From an uncultured Oceanospirillaceae bacterium (lineage in GTDB: Bacteria; Pseudomonadota; Gammaproteobacteria; Pseudomonadales; Balneatricaceae), in the NCBI GenBank assembly GCA_937136055.1, contig CAKZOD010000022.1, positions 62,001-126,000 on the forward strand: a DNA stretch of 64,000 bases. Direction: 5' to 3'. Positions 1-7,758 of this stretch are shown one piece after another. Under the pieces are notes generated by a model that was given only the letters and a program-made list of their open reading frames with translations, was not told where the DNA came from and did not search any database. Made by a program: the position numbers and the translations under genes. The first letter of the stretch is position 1. Every line of letters starts with the position of its first letter.

Positions 1-1934
1 GAGCAGGTTTCTTACAACTCGATGCGATGGTTGACTGCTGTCACCATGCAGAGAATCTATTTGATTTGTTGCGTACCGGTGGTATTAAAGTAACGGCTCC
101 ATTGATGGATGTGGTACTGCAATCTTTAGATGCTGTAAATCGTATGTTTGAGAATGTTCGTGGTGGGCTTGCTCCAGAACCAGCATCTCCAGAATTGATT
201 AGTCAGCTTGAGCAATACGCAAGTGGTAATGCACCGTCTGCAGATGCACCCGCTGCGCCAGCACCAGTAGAGGCTCCTCAGGCAGCAGTGCAGCCAGCAC
301 CCGCACCTGCCCTAGAGCTACCAACATCACCAATGGCTGCAGATGATGACTTCGATTTGCTACTAAAAGAATCTAATACAGTAACATCTGCCCCGGCGAC
401 ATCGGGTGGCGGTGATTTAATTACAGAAGAAGAGTTTGATTCTTTAATGAATGAGTTACATGGATCAACTGGCGCGCCTGGTAAGCAAAAAGCAGCAGCA
501 CCAGCGACTCTAGAAGATGAATTTGAAAGCTTGTTAGATGATTTGCAAGCAACGGGACAAGGTGCGTTTAAAGCAACCGATAGCGCTGCTTCTGCTCCAG
601 TTGAAGCTCCCGCGCCTGTAGTAGCTGCTCCAGAGCCTACAAAATCAGCAGGTGTTGTGGCACCTGAGCCTCCAGCGGCGGCAGAGGAAGTCAAAAAGAC
701 AGTTGAAAAAGCAACAGCTGCAGCGAATAAGAGTGCAGCGAAGACACCTGCTGCAAAAACTCCAGCACCAACGCCAGAAAGTAACGTACGAGTTGATACT
801 CGCTTACTTGATAAAATCATGAACATGGTTGGTGAGCTCGTACTTGTGCGAAATCGTTTGGTGCGCCTTGGTGGTAGCGGTGAAGACGAAGAGATGTCTA
901 AAGCGTTAGGCACATTGGATATGGTGACAGCAGATTTACAGATGTCTGTCATGAAAACGCGAATGCAGCCGGTTAAAAAAGTATTTGGTCGTTTCCCTCG
1001 TTTGATTCGTGACTTATCTCGAACATTAAAAAAAGAGATCCGTTTAGAGTTGCGCGGTGAAGAAACCGATTTAGATAAAAACCTTGTTGAAGCTTTAGCC
1101 GATCCCTTGATTCACTTAGTGAGAAACTCGGTAGACCATGGTATCGAAAGCCCTGATGATCGTGAGGCTGCGGGTAAGGCAAGAGAAGGCCACGTTCTTC
1201 TATCAGCAGAACAAGAAGGCGATCATATTTTGCTTATCATCCAAGATGATGGTGCAGGTATGGACCCGGAGAAACTCAGAGGTCTAGCTGTAGATCGTGG
1301 AATGCTTGATCAAGAGTCTGCCAATAGATTGACAGATCAAGAGTGTTTCAACTTGATCTTCTCTGCTGGGTTTTCAACGAAAGAAGTTGTTTCTGATGTA
1401 TCGGGACGCGGCGTGGGAATGGATGTTGTTAAGACAAAGATTACCCAGCTAAACGGTACATTGGCGATAGATTCTGTGTTAGGTCAAGGAACGCGTATAG
1501 CAATCCAAGTACCTTTAACACTGGCTATCATGCCTACGCTGATGGTTATCTTGGAAGATCAAGCTTTTGCATTGCCGCTAGTGAATGTTAATGAAATATT
1601 TAACTTAGATTTAACAACGACTAACGTTGTTGATGGGCAGCAAGTTATCACCGTTCGCGATCAAGCATTACCATTATTCCACATGAAGCGCTGGTTGATT
1701 GATGGACAGGGCCATGCAGATCTCCCAGAGCAAGGGCACGTTGTCATTGTTACTGTGGGTACATTGCGCGCAGGTTTTGTTGTTGATCAATTGGTCGGCC
1801 AAGAAGAAGTTGTAATCAAACCGCTAGGTACCATTTTGCATGGAACCGCTGGATTATCGGGTGCAACAATCACTGGTGATGGTCGTATTGCTTTGATTAT
1901 AGATATTCCAAATTTGCTTAAAGAACACGCATAA
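1..1934 (+). CDS. cheA: Chemotaxis histidine kinase CheA, 5' end outside window
   Basis: CheA is the cytoplasmic kinase of the chemoreceptor array. It autophosphorylates on an HPt histidine and passes phosphate to CheY and CheB. The open frame runs in from the window edge (frame from base 3), and the first in-window ATG at 27 is internal: the residues before it (AGFLQLDAM) continue the HPt domain, so the phospho-accepting His lies just outside. Counting from base 27, an Ala/Pro-rich linker spans about residues 50-250 and the dimerisation helix starts near 254. The ATPase boxes are HLVRNSVDHGIE (about 362), DDGAGMD (about 407) and GRGVGMD (about 461), and a CheW-like domain closes the protein. 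The linker holds three similar acidic helices (near nt 331-372, 419-464 and 507-548). First visible gene of a che operon. Confidence 0.95.
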   Translation, partial: AGFLQLDAMVDCCHHAENLFDLLRTGGIKVTAPLMDVVLQSLDAVNRMFENVRGGLAPEPASPELISQLEQYASGNAPSADAPAAPAPVEAPQAAVQPAPAPALELPTSPMAADDDFDLLLKESNTVTSAPATSGGGDLITEEEFDSLMNELHGSTGAPGKQKAAAPATLEDEFESLLDDLQATGQGAFKATDSAASAPVEAPAPVVAAPEPTKSAGVVAPEPPAAAEEVKKTVEKATAAANKSAAKTPAAKTPAPTPESNVRVDTRLLDKIMNMVGELVLVRNRLVRLGGSGEDEEMSKALGTLDMVTADLQMSVMKTRMQPVKKVFGRFPRLIRDLSRTLKKEIRLELRGEETDLDKNLVEALADPLIHLVRNSVDHGIESPDDREAAGKAREGHVLLSAEQEGDHILLIIQDDGAGMDPEKLRGLAVDRGMLDQESANRLTDQECFNLIFSAGFSTKEVVSDVSGRGVGMDVVKTKITQLNGTLAIDSVLGQGTRIAIQVPLTLAIMPTLMVILEDQAFALPLVNVNEIFNLDLTTTNVVDGQQVITVRDQALPLFHMKRWLIDGQGHADLPEQGHVVIVTVGTLRAGFVVDQLVGQEEVVIKPLGTILHGTAGLSGATITGDGRIALIIDIPNLLKEHA

Positions 1935-1940
1935 TTTGAT

Positions 1941-1982
1941 CACTTACTCAGCGCTGAAATTCAGATTCAGCGCCGATAAGTG
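1941..1982 (+). terminator. Hairpin between cheA and cheB
   Basis: An inverted repeat pairs bases 1941-1958 with 1966-1982 (CACTTA...GCGCTGAA against TTCAGCGC...TAAGTG), giving a long stem with a 7-base loop right after the cheA stop. No T-run follows, so it may be an mRNA-stabilising or attenuating hairpin rather than a true terminator. Confidence 0.5.
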
Positions 1983-2021
1983 AATGACATTATTTGTCTT
2001 AGAATATCTAAGGAGATATGA

Positions 2022-3149
2022 ATGGCTGTAAAGGTGTTGGTAGTAGATGATTCAGCCTTCTTCAGACAGCGAATAACTCAAATTTTATCGCAAAACGCTA
2101 ATATTGAAGTAGTGGGTGTGGCGCGAGATGGGTTAGATGCAATTGAAAAAAATAATAGCTTAAAGCCAGATGTAATCACTATGGATGTTGAGATGCCTAA
2201 GTTAAATGGCATTGATGCAGTAAAGCACATTATGCGTGAGAGACCGACGCAAGTTCTTATGGTTTCCTCTTTGACGCATGAGGGAGCACAAGTGACCTTA
2301 CAAGCGATGGAAGCGGGCGCGGTTGATTATTTAACCAAAGATATGCGCGCCTGGATGGATAAAAGTCAGAGCTTAAGTGATGATTTAACTGCAAGAATTG
2401 TTGCGTTAGGTCGCTCAAAGTACTTTGTAAAAAGCAGCTTCTTGAGCCGAGCAAGTTCGTCGAAACCCGCTTCAACGGCTAGCAGCTCATCTCATGTGTT
2501 TAAATTACAAGAGAAATCAGCAGCAAGAGCCGCTAGTTCAAATCAAGTGGCAAGTGTCAAAACAAGTTCGCGACCGCAAATACCCGCAGGTTGCAAATTG
2601 GTTGTGATAGGTTCTTCCACAGGTGGGCCAGCTGCGCTTCAGGAAATATTAACGAAAATACCAGCCAGTTTCCCGCATCCTATACTCCTTGTTCAGCATA
2701 TGCCTAATACCTTTACGTCAGTATTTGCCGAGCGCTTGAACCAGCAATGTCAGATAGAGGTTAAGCACGCAGAATCGGGTGATCGCCTGCAACCAGGTAG
2801 AGCTTTGTTAGCACCAGGTGGGTTACAGATGATGTTAGACGGGCACAATACTGTGCAAGTGTTACCAGGGGATGAAAGGCTAACTTATAAACCAAGTTTG
2901 GATGTAACCTTTGCCAGTGCTGCAAAAGTGTTTGGCAATAAGACACTGGCGATAGTGCTGACGGGGATGGGCGCTGATGGTCGCGATGGTGCTAAGCTGT
3001 TAAAAGATAGTGGAGCAACTGTGTGGGGGCAAAGTGAAAGTACTTGTACTATTTACGGTATGCCTCAAGCGGTTGCGAAAGCGGGATTGGTTGATAATGT
3101 AGTTGATTTAAAAGACTTTGCGGGTTGTTTGACTAAATCTAGGCTTTAG
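2022..3149 (+). CDS. cheB: Chemotaxis methylesterase/glutamine deamidase CheB
   Basis: CheB removes methyl groups from (and deamidates) chemoreceptors and is activated by CheA phosphorylation, giving adaptation. The 375-residue protein has an N-terminal receiver domain with acidic pocket DD9-10, phospho-acceptor D55 (VITMDVEMP) and K106. A Ser-rich linker follows at about 115-188. The C-terminal methylesterase domain has catalytic S199 (VIGSSTGGP), H226 (VQHMP) and D319 (GMGADG). The start is fixed by an AAGGAG ribosome site at 2010-2015. It follows cheA after 87 bases and precedes the ParA-like gene, as in polar-flagellated gammaproteobacteria, but without the motC/motD pair that Pseudomonas has at this point. 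Confidence 0.96.
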   Translation: MAVKVLVVDDSAFFRQRITQILSQNANIEVVGVARDGLDAIEKNNSLKPDVITMDVEMPKLNGIDAVKHIMRERPTQVLMVSSLTHEGAQVTLQAMEAGAVDYLTKDMRAWMDKSQSLSDDLTARIVALGRSKYFVKSSFLSRASSSKPASTASSSSHVFKLQEKSAARAASSNQVASVKTSSRPQIPAGCKLVVIGSSTGGPAALQEILTKIPASFPHPILLVQHMPNTFTSVFAERLNQQCQIEVKHAESGDRLQPGRALLAPGGLQMMLDGHNTVQVLPGDERLTYKPSLDVTFASAAKVFGNKTLAIVLTGMGADGRDGAKLLKDSGATVWGQSESTCTIYGMPQAVAKAGLVDNVVDLKDFAGCLTKSRL

Positions 3150-3247
3150 CTACAGTAAGATCAGATAGATGGTTAAAGAATTTTAAACAGTATTGAATTA
3201 AAGCATCGCTAGAAAAAACGAATTTAATCGAATGTATAGGCTGTAAT

Positions 3248-4024
3248 ATGCAAGTATGGGCAATATCAAATCAGAAAGGTGGTGTTGGTAAAACAACAAC
3301 AGCAGTGTCTCTGGCGGGCTTACTAGCGGACTCTGGTCACGATGTGCTTCTCATTGATTTAGACCCGCATGGTTCTCTAACGAGCTATTTTGGTTACGAC
3401 CCAGATCAGATTGACCAAAGTGTGTATGACCTATTCATGCCGGACACGAAAGTTACGGCATCTTTGGTTGAAACATTATTAGTGCCAACAGCTTCCAAAA
3501 AAGTGCAGTTATTACCAGCGTCTACTGCACTAGCGACACTTGAACGCAGAGCAATTGGTAAATCAGGCATGGGCTTGCAGGTATCTAAAGCTATAGCTCA
3601 TGTAAAAGATGATTATGATTATGTGTTGATCGATAGCCCGCCTGTACTAGGGGTGTTAATGGTTAATGCACTCGCGGCAAGTACGCGCTTATTAGTGCCA
3701 TCACAGACTGAGTTTTTAGCACTTAAAGGTCTTGAAAGAATGGTGCGCACAATCTCTATGATTAATCGTGCACGTAAAGATAAATTACCATTTACTATAA
3801 TTCCCACCTTTTATGATCGACGCACGCAAGCCTCAGTAAAATGTTTACGAGAGCTACATAATCTCTATGGGTCTGATATAGCATCTGTCGTTGTACCTGT
3901 TGATACCAAGTTTAGAAATGCCAGTATGAAAGGGGTTTTTCCATCGCGATTTGACCCGAGTAGCCGTGGTGTGTTGGCGTATGCAAAACTATTAAAATCC
4001 TTGATTGAAGAGGAGATTCGATAA
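3248..4024 (+). CDS. ParA/Soj-like ATPase of the chemotaxis operon
   Basis: A 258-residue ParA/MinD-superfamily ATPase with the deviant Walker A motif KGGVGKTTT at residues 10-18 and a DLDPHG motif after strand 2. Its position after cheB and directly before a CheW-like partner matches the ParC/ParP pair of Vibrio and Pseudomonas. In those bacteria the ATPase marks the flagellated pole and places and partitions chemoreceptor arrays; it is not the chromosome-segregating ParA, and no parB is present. The stop overlaps the next start by one base (TAATG), indicating translational coupling. The polar-array role is inferred from context. Confidence 0.88.
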   Translation: MQVWAISNQKGGVGKTTTAVSLAGLLADSGHDVLLIDLDPHGSLTSYFGYDPDQIDQSVYDLFMPDTKVTASLVETLLVPTASKKVQLLPASTALATLERRAIGKSGMGLQVSKAIAHVKDDYDYVLIDSPPVLGVLMVNALAASTRLLVPSQTEFLALKGLERMVRTISMINRARKDKLPFTIIPTFYDRRTQASVKCLRELHNLYGSDIASVVVPVDTKFRNASMKGVFPSRFDPSSRGVLAYAKLLKSLIEEEIR

Positions 4025-5499
4025 TGGCTGAATCAAATCAAGACGGTCGAAATCAAAAACTGGTCATTGATTATTTAGAAGCTTTATTAAGCGACTCTGA
4101 TAACGAGGACAGTATTATCAGTGTTGAAAGTGAAATTCTAAATACAGCGCCACCTTTAAATAAAGGGTCTGCTGAGTTTAATGCTGACCCGGTCGACGAA
4201 GTTATAAGGAATAATGAAGCGGAAGAACTTGATATCTCAAGTGATGCAGCTTCAGATGTTGAAGTATCAGATAACGAGTCTATAGAGGCGAAAGATGATC
4301 AGCTTGAGGATGTTCAGGTTGTTGATGTTCAAGAAGAATGGGCAGAAATAGAAGCTGAGCAAGCAGAAGAGTTTTTAGCTAATAATCTTACTGGTGAAAT
4401 AGACGCCACTGAAGCTCTTGTTTTGGAAGGTTCAGAACAAAATATTGAGCAAGAAATTAATACTGCAAGTGACAGTGTTGAGGCAGAGTCGCTTGAAGAG
4501 GCTGCTCAAGAGCATGCTACTGAAGAAAGTGCCTTATTAGAAGAGGCGGATGATGCGCAGCTGGAAGTCGTTTCTCAAGATGAGGAAATTGAGCCAGCTG
4601 AAGAAGCAGTATTAGATGCTCAAGATGCTAATGAGCCTGAAATGCCTGAGGTTGAGTTAATTGAAGCCGATTTAGCTATTGAGGATGAAGAAAATAAATC
4701 TGAAATATCTGAAATGGAGCCTGCTCAAGAGACTCAAGGGATTGAAGAGCAATTAGATGAATCGGATACGAATGAATTAAATAGCGATGCCAATCAATTG
4801 CACAGTGCCAGCGAAGAGAGCCCAGAGCAAGGGATAGCTGAGAAGACACAAGAAGATGGTGTTGCAGTATCTATGGAAACTGAGCAGCGCGAAGATCAAG
4901 TATTTTCAGAGTCAGAACACGCAGCTGCACAAGAAGATCAAAATGCTGCAATGATAGAGCAAGAAGCTGAAGCACAAATGCAAAGTGGCGAAAGCTTAAG
5001 TGATGAAGGCTTAAGTGATGAAGGCTTAAGTAGTGAAGTGGAGGCTGAAAAGCCAGTGGAATTAAGTATTAACTGTATTATCATACTGATGTACGGCTTA
5101 AAATTGGCAATTCCCTTTGAGCAGTTTGAAGGTCATATCAAATTGTCTAATGTGACTTTATCACTCGATAACGACAGAGACTGGATTTTGGGTGATTTTA
5201 CATCGTCAACTATGCGCACGCATGTAGTAGATACCGCTCAAATTTTGTTTGGTGACAATTATGATGCTTTGAACTCAAACTATAATGAGATGCTGGTATT
5301 AGAAGGTAAGCATTGGTCGATAGTGTTTGATAAAGTGATTAAAACTCAAAATATTCTACTCAGTGATGTAACAGAGAATCCATCACCACAGTTCAGGCCG
5401 TGGTTGACAGGAACTTACATGCCAGAGAAGTGTGCGTTGGTGAATGTTTCGGCGATGGTTAAGATGTTCGAAGATGAATTGAATGGTGCATCAAATTAA
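4024..5499 (+). CDS. parP: ParP-like protein: acidic disordered region plus CheW-like domain
   Basis: A 491-residue protein in two parts. Residues 1 to about 340 are extremely acidic and low in complexity (Glu, Asp, Ala, Ser, Gln), probably disordered. Residues from about 345 to the end form a compact CheW-like domain (ELSINCIIILMYGLKLAIPF near its start). This matches ParP (CheW2), which binds the ParA-like ATPase and CheA and stabilises polar arrays in Vibrio and Pseudomonas. The N-terminal part is longer than expected for those proteins and carries a 15-bp tandem repeat near its end. The start overlaps the ATPase stop. Because no separate cheW follows, this is the only CheW-type adaptor in the window. 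Orthology is inferred from gene order and the C-terminal domain. Confidence 0.72.
   Translation: MAESNQDGRNQKLVIDYLEALLSDSDNEDSIISVESEILNTAPPLNKGSAEFNADPVDEVIRNNEAEELDISSDAASDVEVSDNESIEAKDDQLEDVQVVDVQEEWAEIEAEQAEEFLANNLTGEIDATEALVLEGSEQNIEQEINTASDSVEAESLEEAAQEHATEESALLEEADDAQLEVVSQDEEIEPAEEAVLDAQDANEPEMPEVELIEADLAIEDEENKSEISEMEPAQETQGIEEQLDESDTNELNSDANQLHSASEESPEQGIAEKTQEDGVAVSMETEQREDQVFSESEHAAAQEDQNAAMIEQEAEAQMQSGESLSDEGLSDEGLSSEVEAEKPVELSINCIIILMYGLKLAIPFEQFEGHIKLSNVTLSLDNDRDWILGDFTSSTMRTHVVDTAQILFGDNYDALNSNYNEMLVLEGKHWSIVFDKVIKTQNILLSDVTENPSPQFRPWLTGTYMPEKCALVNVSAMVKMFEDELNGASN
4993..5037 (+). repeat. 15-bp tandem repeat, three copies, in frame
   Basis: Three consecutive copies of a 15-base unit (consensus GGCTTAAGTGATGAA) at 4993-5007, 5008-5022 and 5023-5037, encoding SLSDE-GLSDE-GLSSE in the acidic region of the ParP-like protein. 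Copies 1 and 2 differ at one base. Because the unit is a multiple of three, copy-number change would alter protein length without a frameshift. Confidence 0.85.
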
Positions 5500-5753
5500 A
5501 GGCAACAACTCTGAATCAGATAATTACTAAATTTTCTTAATATATTTAGGGCGATAGAGAGAATACTCTGGTATCAATGCTGTAAAGCACTCTATTCGCT
5601 CGATAACTTTGTGTGTTAGTATTCTGGCTAAATCGAATAGATTATTTTTATGGTTGTTAATTTAAGTCGCAGGGAAAATATCTGCTAATCAAAGTAGATG
5701 TAGCGCTCTTTCAGTTGCCTACAATCGAATAATTTTTAATTTGGGGTTATCAA

Positions 5754-6158
5754 TTGACAGAAAGTATGGGGCTCATAAGTATCTTGCTAGGCGCATTGAT
5801 ATTGATGTCTATTATTATCGTCATACTCTTTATTAAGCAGCGCCGTGCAGAAAAGCGCGCCCAGCAGCTGGCTGCTGCTTTGCGCAAAGAAATTCAATTA
5901 ATGTCCGGTAGTACCATTGGTATGGGAAAGCGTATCGTCGACATAGAATCTAAACTTAACACCTCCCTTGAAAAGCAGATTGAACTAGAGCAACGTGATC
6001 CCGATGATGTTGTTTACTCCCAAGCAGCACGTCTTGTTGAAATGGGAGCAAATGTTGATGATCTAGTGCAAAGCTGCGGCTTAGGTAGACCAGAGGCAGA
6101 GCTTATGACATTAATGCATAAAGAGTTAAGCCCAAGATCCGCCATTAAAAAGCACTAA
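5754..6158 (+). CDS. DUF2802 family membrane protein
   Basis: A 134-residue protein with a TTG start preceded by a GGGG-type ribosome site. One N-terminal membrane segment (about residues 7-28, LISILLGALILMSIIIVILF) is followed by a basic stretch (KQRRAEKRAQQ), a helical/coiled region, and a C-terminal segment containing VYSQAARLVEMGANVDDLVQSCGLGRPEAELM. That last segment resembles the helix-turn-helix-like DUF2802 domain. DUF2802 genes normally close the cheA-cheB-parA-parP-cheW operon. Function unknown. It is separated from the ParP-like gene by 254 noncoding bases where cheW would be expected. Confidence 0.75.
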   Translation: MTESMGLISILLGALILMSIIIVILFIKQRRAEKRAQQLAAALRKEIQLMSGSTIGMGKRIVDIESKLNTSLEKQIELEQRDPDDVVYSQAARLVEMGANVDDLVQSCGLGRPEAELMTLMHKELSPRSAIKKH

Positions 6159-6273
6159 GCCTTTCCCCTTAACGCCTCTTTTCCATATTTACTAGCCTTA
6201 TATAATCAGAAATTCAGCTATCTTAAGTCGCTCACAGACTGAGGCATTGCCAGATGTCAAATATCTGTTAGAA

Positions 6274-6289
6274 TGTCAAAAAAATGACA
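6274..6289. promoter_or_regulatory. Palindrome resembling a FleQ binding site
   Basis: A perfect 16-base palindrome with an A-tract centre, TGTCA-AAAAAA-TGACA, lies 11 bases before the chosen fleQ ATG. The core GTCA-N6-TGAC has the half-site sequence and spacing of the FleQ consensus reported in Pseudomonas. Placement over the leader of fleQ suggests autoregulation; this is inference. Confidence 0.45.
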
Positions 6290-6300
6290 GTGATATAGTG

Positions 6301-7758
6301 ATGGATAATTCGATATTAAATAAAGTCATTCTTGTAGATGACAATGAGCAAAGGCAAGCTGCATTGCGTAGTAGTCTGTCGTTCTTTAATGTTCAGCATA
6401 AAGTCATGAGCTTCTATGAGTTTTTGAAAAACAGTGCAGACCAAGAGCAATACAGCGTTGCGCTGGTTGGGAAGTGCGAATTACCTCTGTCACTAAATAA
6501 GCTTGTTCAATTTATCAGTGAAAACTATCAGAGTACGCCCATTTGCCTATTAGAGAATTGGGATGATAGCGAAAAACTGAATAAAACCTCAAAGCAGCAA
6601 ATCCTACGTGTATTATCAAAAGACCTAGATGACGAAATTTTGACAGATATATTGCATGAGGCTCAAGTTTTTCATTCTGTTAGACTCTCAAACGACGAAA
6701 AAACTGACCATCACTTCCCATTGCTGATTGGTGAAAGCCCTGCTATTCAATCTTTAAAACAAACAATGTCAAAAGTGGTTGATAGGGATGTAAATGTACT
6801 GATTACAGGTGAATCTGGAACGGGGAAAGAGTTAGTTGCTAGATCTCTGCATAACTTATCGAGCCGCTCAAAACAGGCTTTTGTACCGGTTAATTGTGGC
6901 GCAATACCACCGGAATTACTCGAAAGTGAATTGTTTGGCCATGAAAAGGGCGCTTTCACGGGTGCGGTTAGTAGCCGTGCAGGGCGCTTTGAACTTGCAG
7001 ATCAAGGGACTTTGTTCTTAGACGAAATAGGCGATATGCCCTTACCTATGCAGGTGAAAATATTGCGTGTTTTGCAGGAGCGTAGCTTTGAGCGTGTGGG
7101 TGGAACCAAAACCATTAAAGTAGATGTGCGTATTGTGGCAGCAACACACCGAAATTTAGATGAGATGGTCAGTGTTGGTCAATTCCGTGAAGATCTTTTT
7201 TATCGTTTAAATGTTTTTCCAATAGAAGTGCCGTCTCTACGAGAGCGCAAAACGGATATTGCGATACTCCTTAAACACTATACTGAAATAGCATTCGAGC
7301 AAGGGCTTGGGCGTCTTAAGTTTAAGTTATCAGCCATTGATTCGTTAGAACAGCACACTTGGGATGGCAATGTTAGAGAACTCCTTAATTTAATAGAGCG
7401 CTTGGCTATTATGTATCCTGATGGCGTGATTGGTGTAAGTGAGCTTCCTAAGAAGTTTCGCCATATTAGTGAGCCTGATCCATCTATGTATCAAGTGCAA
7501 AATGCAATGAATCTCAATGCGGATTCTCATTTCATTACGGCACTTGAGGCAAGTATGCTTCAGCCACAAAATGCGGAAGTTAAATTGCCTCCTGAAGGGA
7601 TAGACCTCAAAGCACATATTGAAAATATCGAGAGAGATTTAATTGAGCAGGCACTAGTGAATAGTGGCAAAGTGGTGGCAAGGGCAGCAGAGCTGTTATC
7701 GATTAGGCGCACGACCTTAGTTGAAAAAATGCGTAAATATGGAATTCGTAGAAAATGA
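6301..7758 (+). CDS. fleQ: Flagellar master regulator FleQ (FlrA type)
   Basis: A sigma-54-dependent enhancer-binding protein that drives early flagellar genes. From the ATG at 6301 it is 485 residues, close to Pseudomonas FleQ; an upstream TTG at 6247 would add 18 residues of poor similarity. The N-terminal receiver-like domain keeps VDD but shows VALVGKCELP where a phospho-acceptor Asp would be, as expected for FleQ, which is not controlled by phosphorylation. The AAA+ domain has Walker A GESGTGKE (about 170-177) and the sigma-54 contact loop GAFTGA (about 217-222). A Fis-type helix-turn-helix (RAAELLSIRRTTLVEKMRKYGI region) ends the protein. The ATGA overlap with fleS implies one transcript. 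In related bacteria FleQ also binds c-di-GMP. Confidence 0.93.
   Translation: MDNSILNKVILVDDNEQRQAALRSSLSFFNVQHKVMSFYEFLKNSADQEQYSVALVGKCELPLSLNKLVQFISENYQSTPICLLENWDDSEKLNKTSKQQILRVLSKDLDDEILTDILHEAQVFHSVRLSNDEKTDHHFPLLIGESPAIQSLKQTMSKVVDRDVNVLITGESGTGKELVARSLHNLSSRSKQAFVPVNCGAIPPELLESELFGHEKGAFTGAVSSRAGRFELADQGTLFLDEIGDMPLPMQVKILRVLQERSFERVGGTKTIKVDVRIVAATHRNLDEMVSVGQFREDLFYRLNVFPIEVPSLRERKTDIAILLKHYTEIAFEQGLGRLKFKLSAIDSLEQHTWDGNVRELLNLIERLAIMYPDGVIGVSELPKKFRHISEPDPSMYQVQNAMNLNADSHFITALEASMLQPQNAEVKLPPEGIDLKAHIENIERDLIEQALVNSGKVVARAAELLSIRRTTLVEKMRKYGIRRK

Noticed and set aside
278..952. 224-codon open frame antisense to cheA
   Set aside because: Low-complexity shadow of the Ala/Pro-rich CheA linker; no ribosome site or family resemblance.
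3248..4024. Chromosome-partitioning ParA
   Set aside because: No parB or parS nearby; position after cheB and before a CheW-like partner indicates the chemotaxis-array type.
6247..6300. TTG upstream start for fleQ
   Set aside because: Adds 18 residues unlike FleQ proteins and would put the FleQ-like palindrome inside the coding region.
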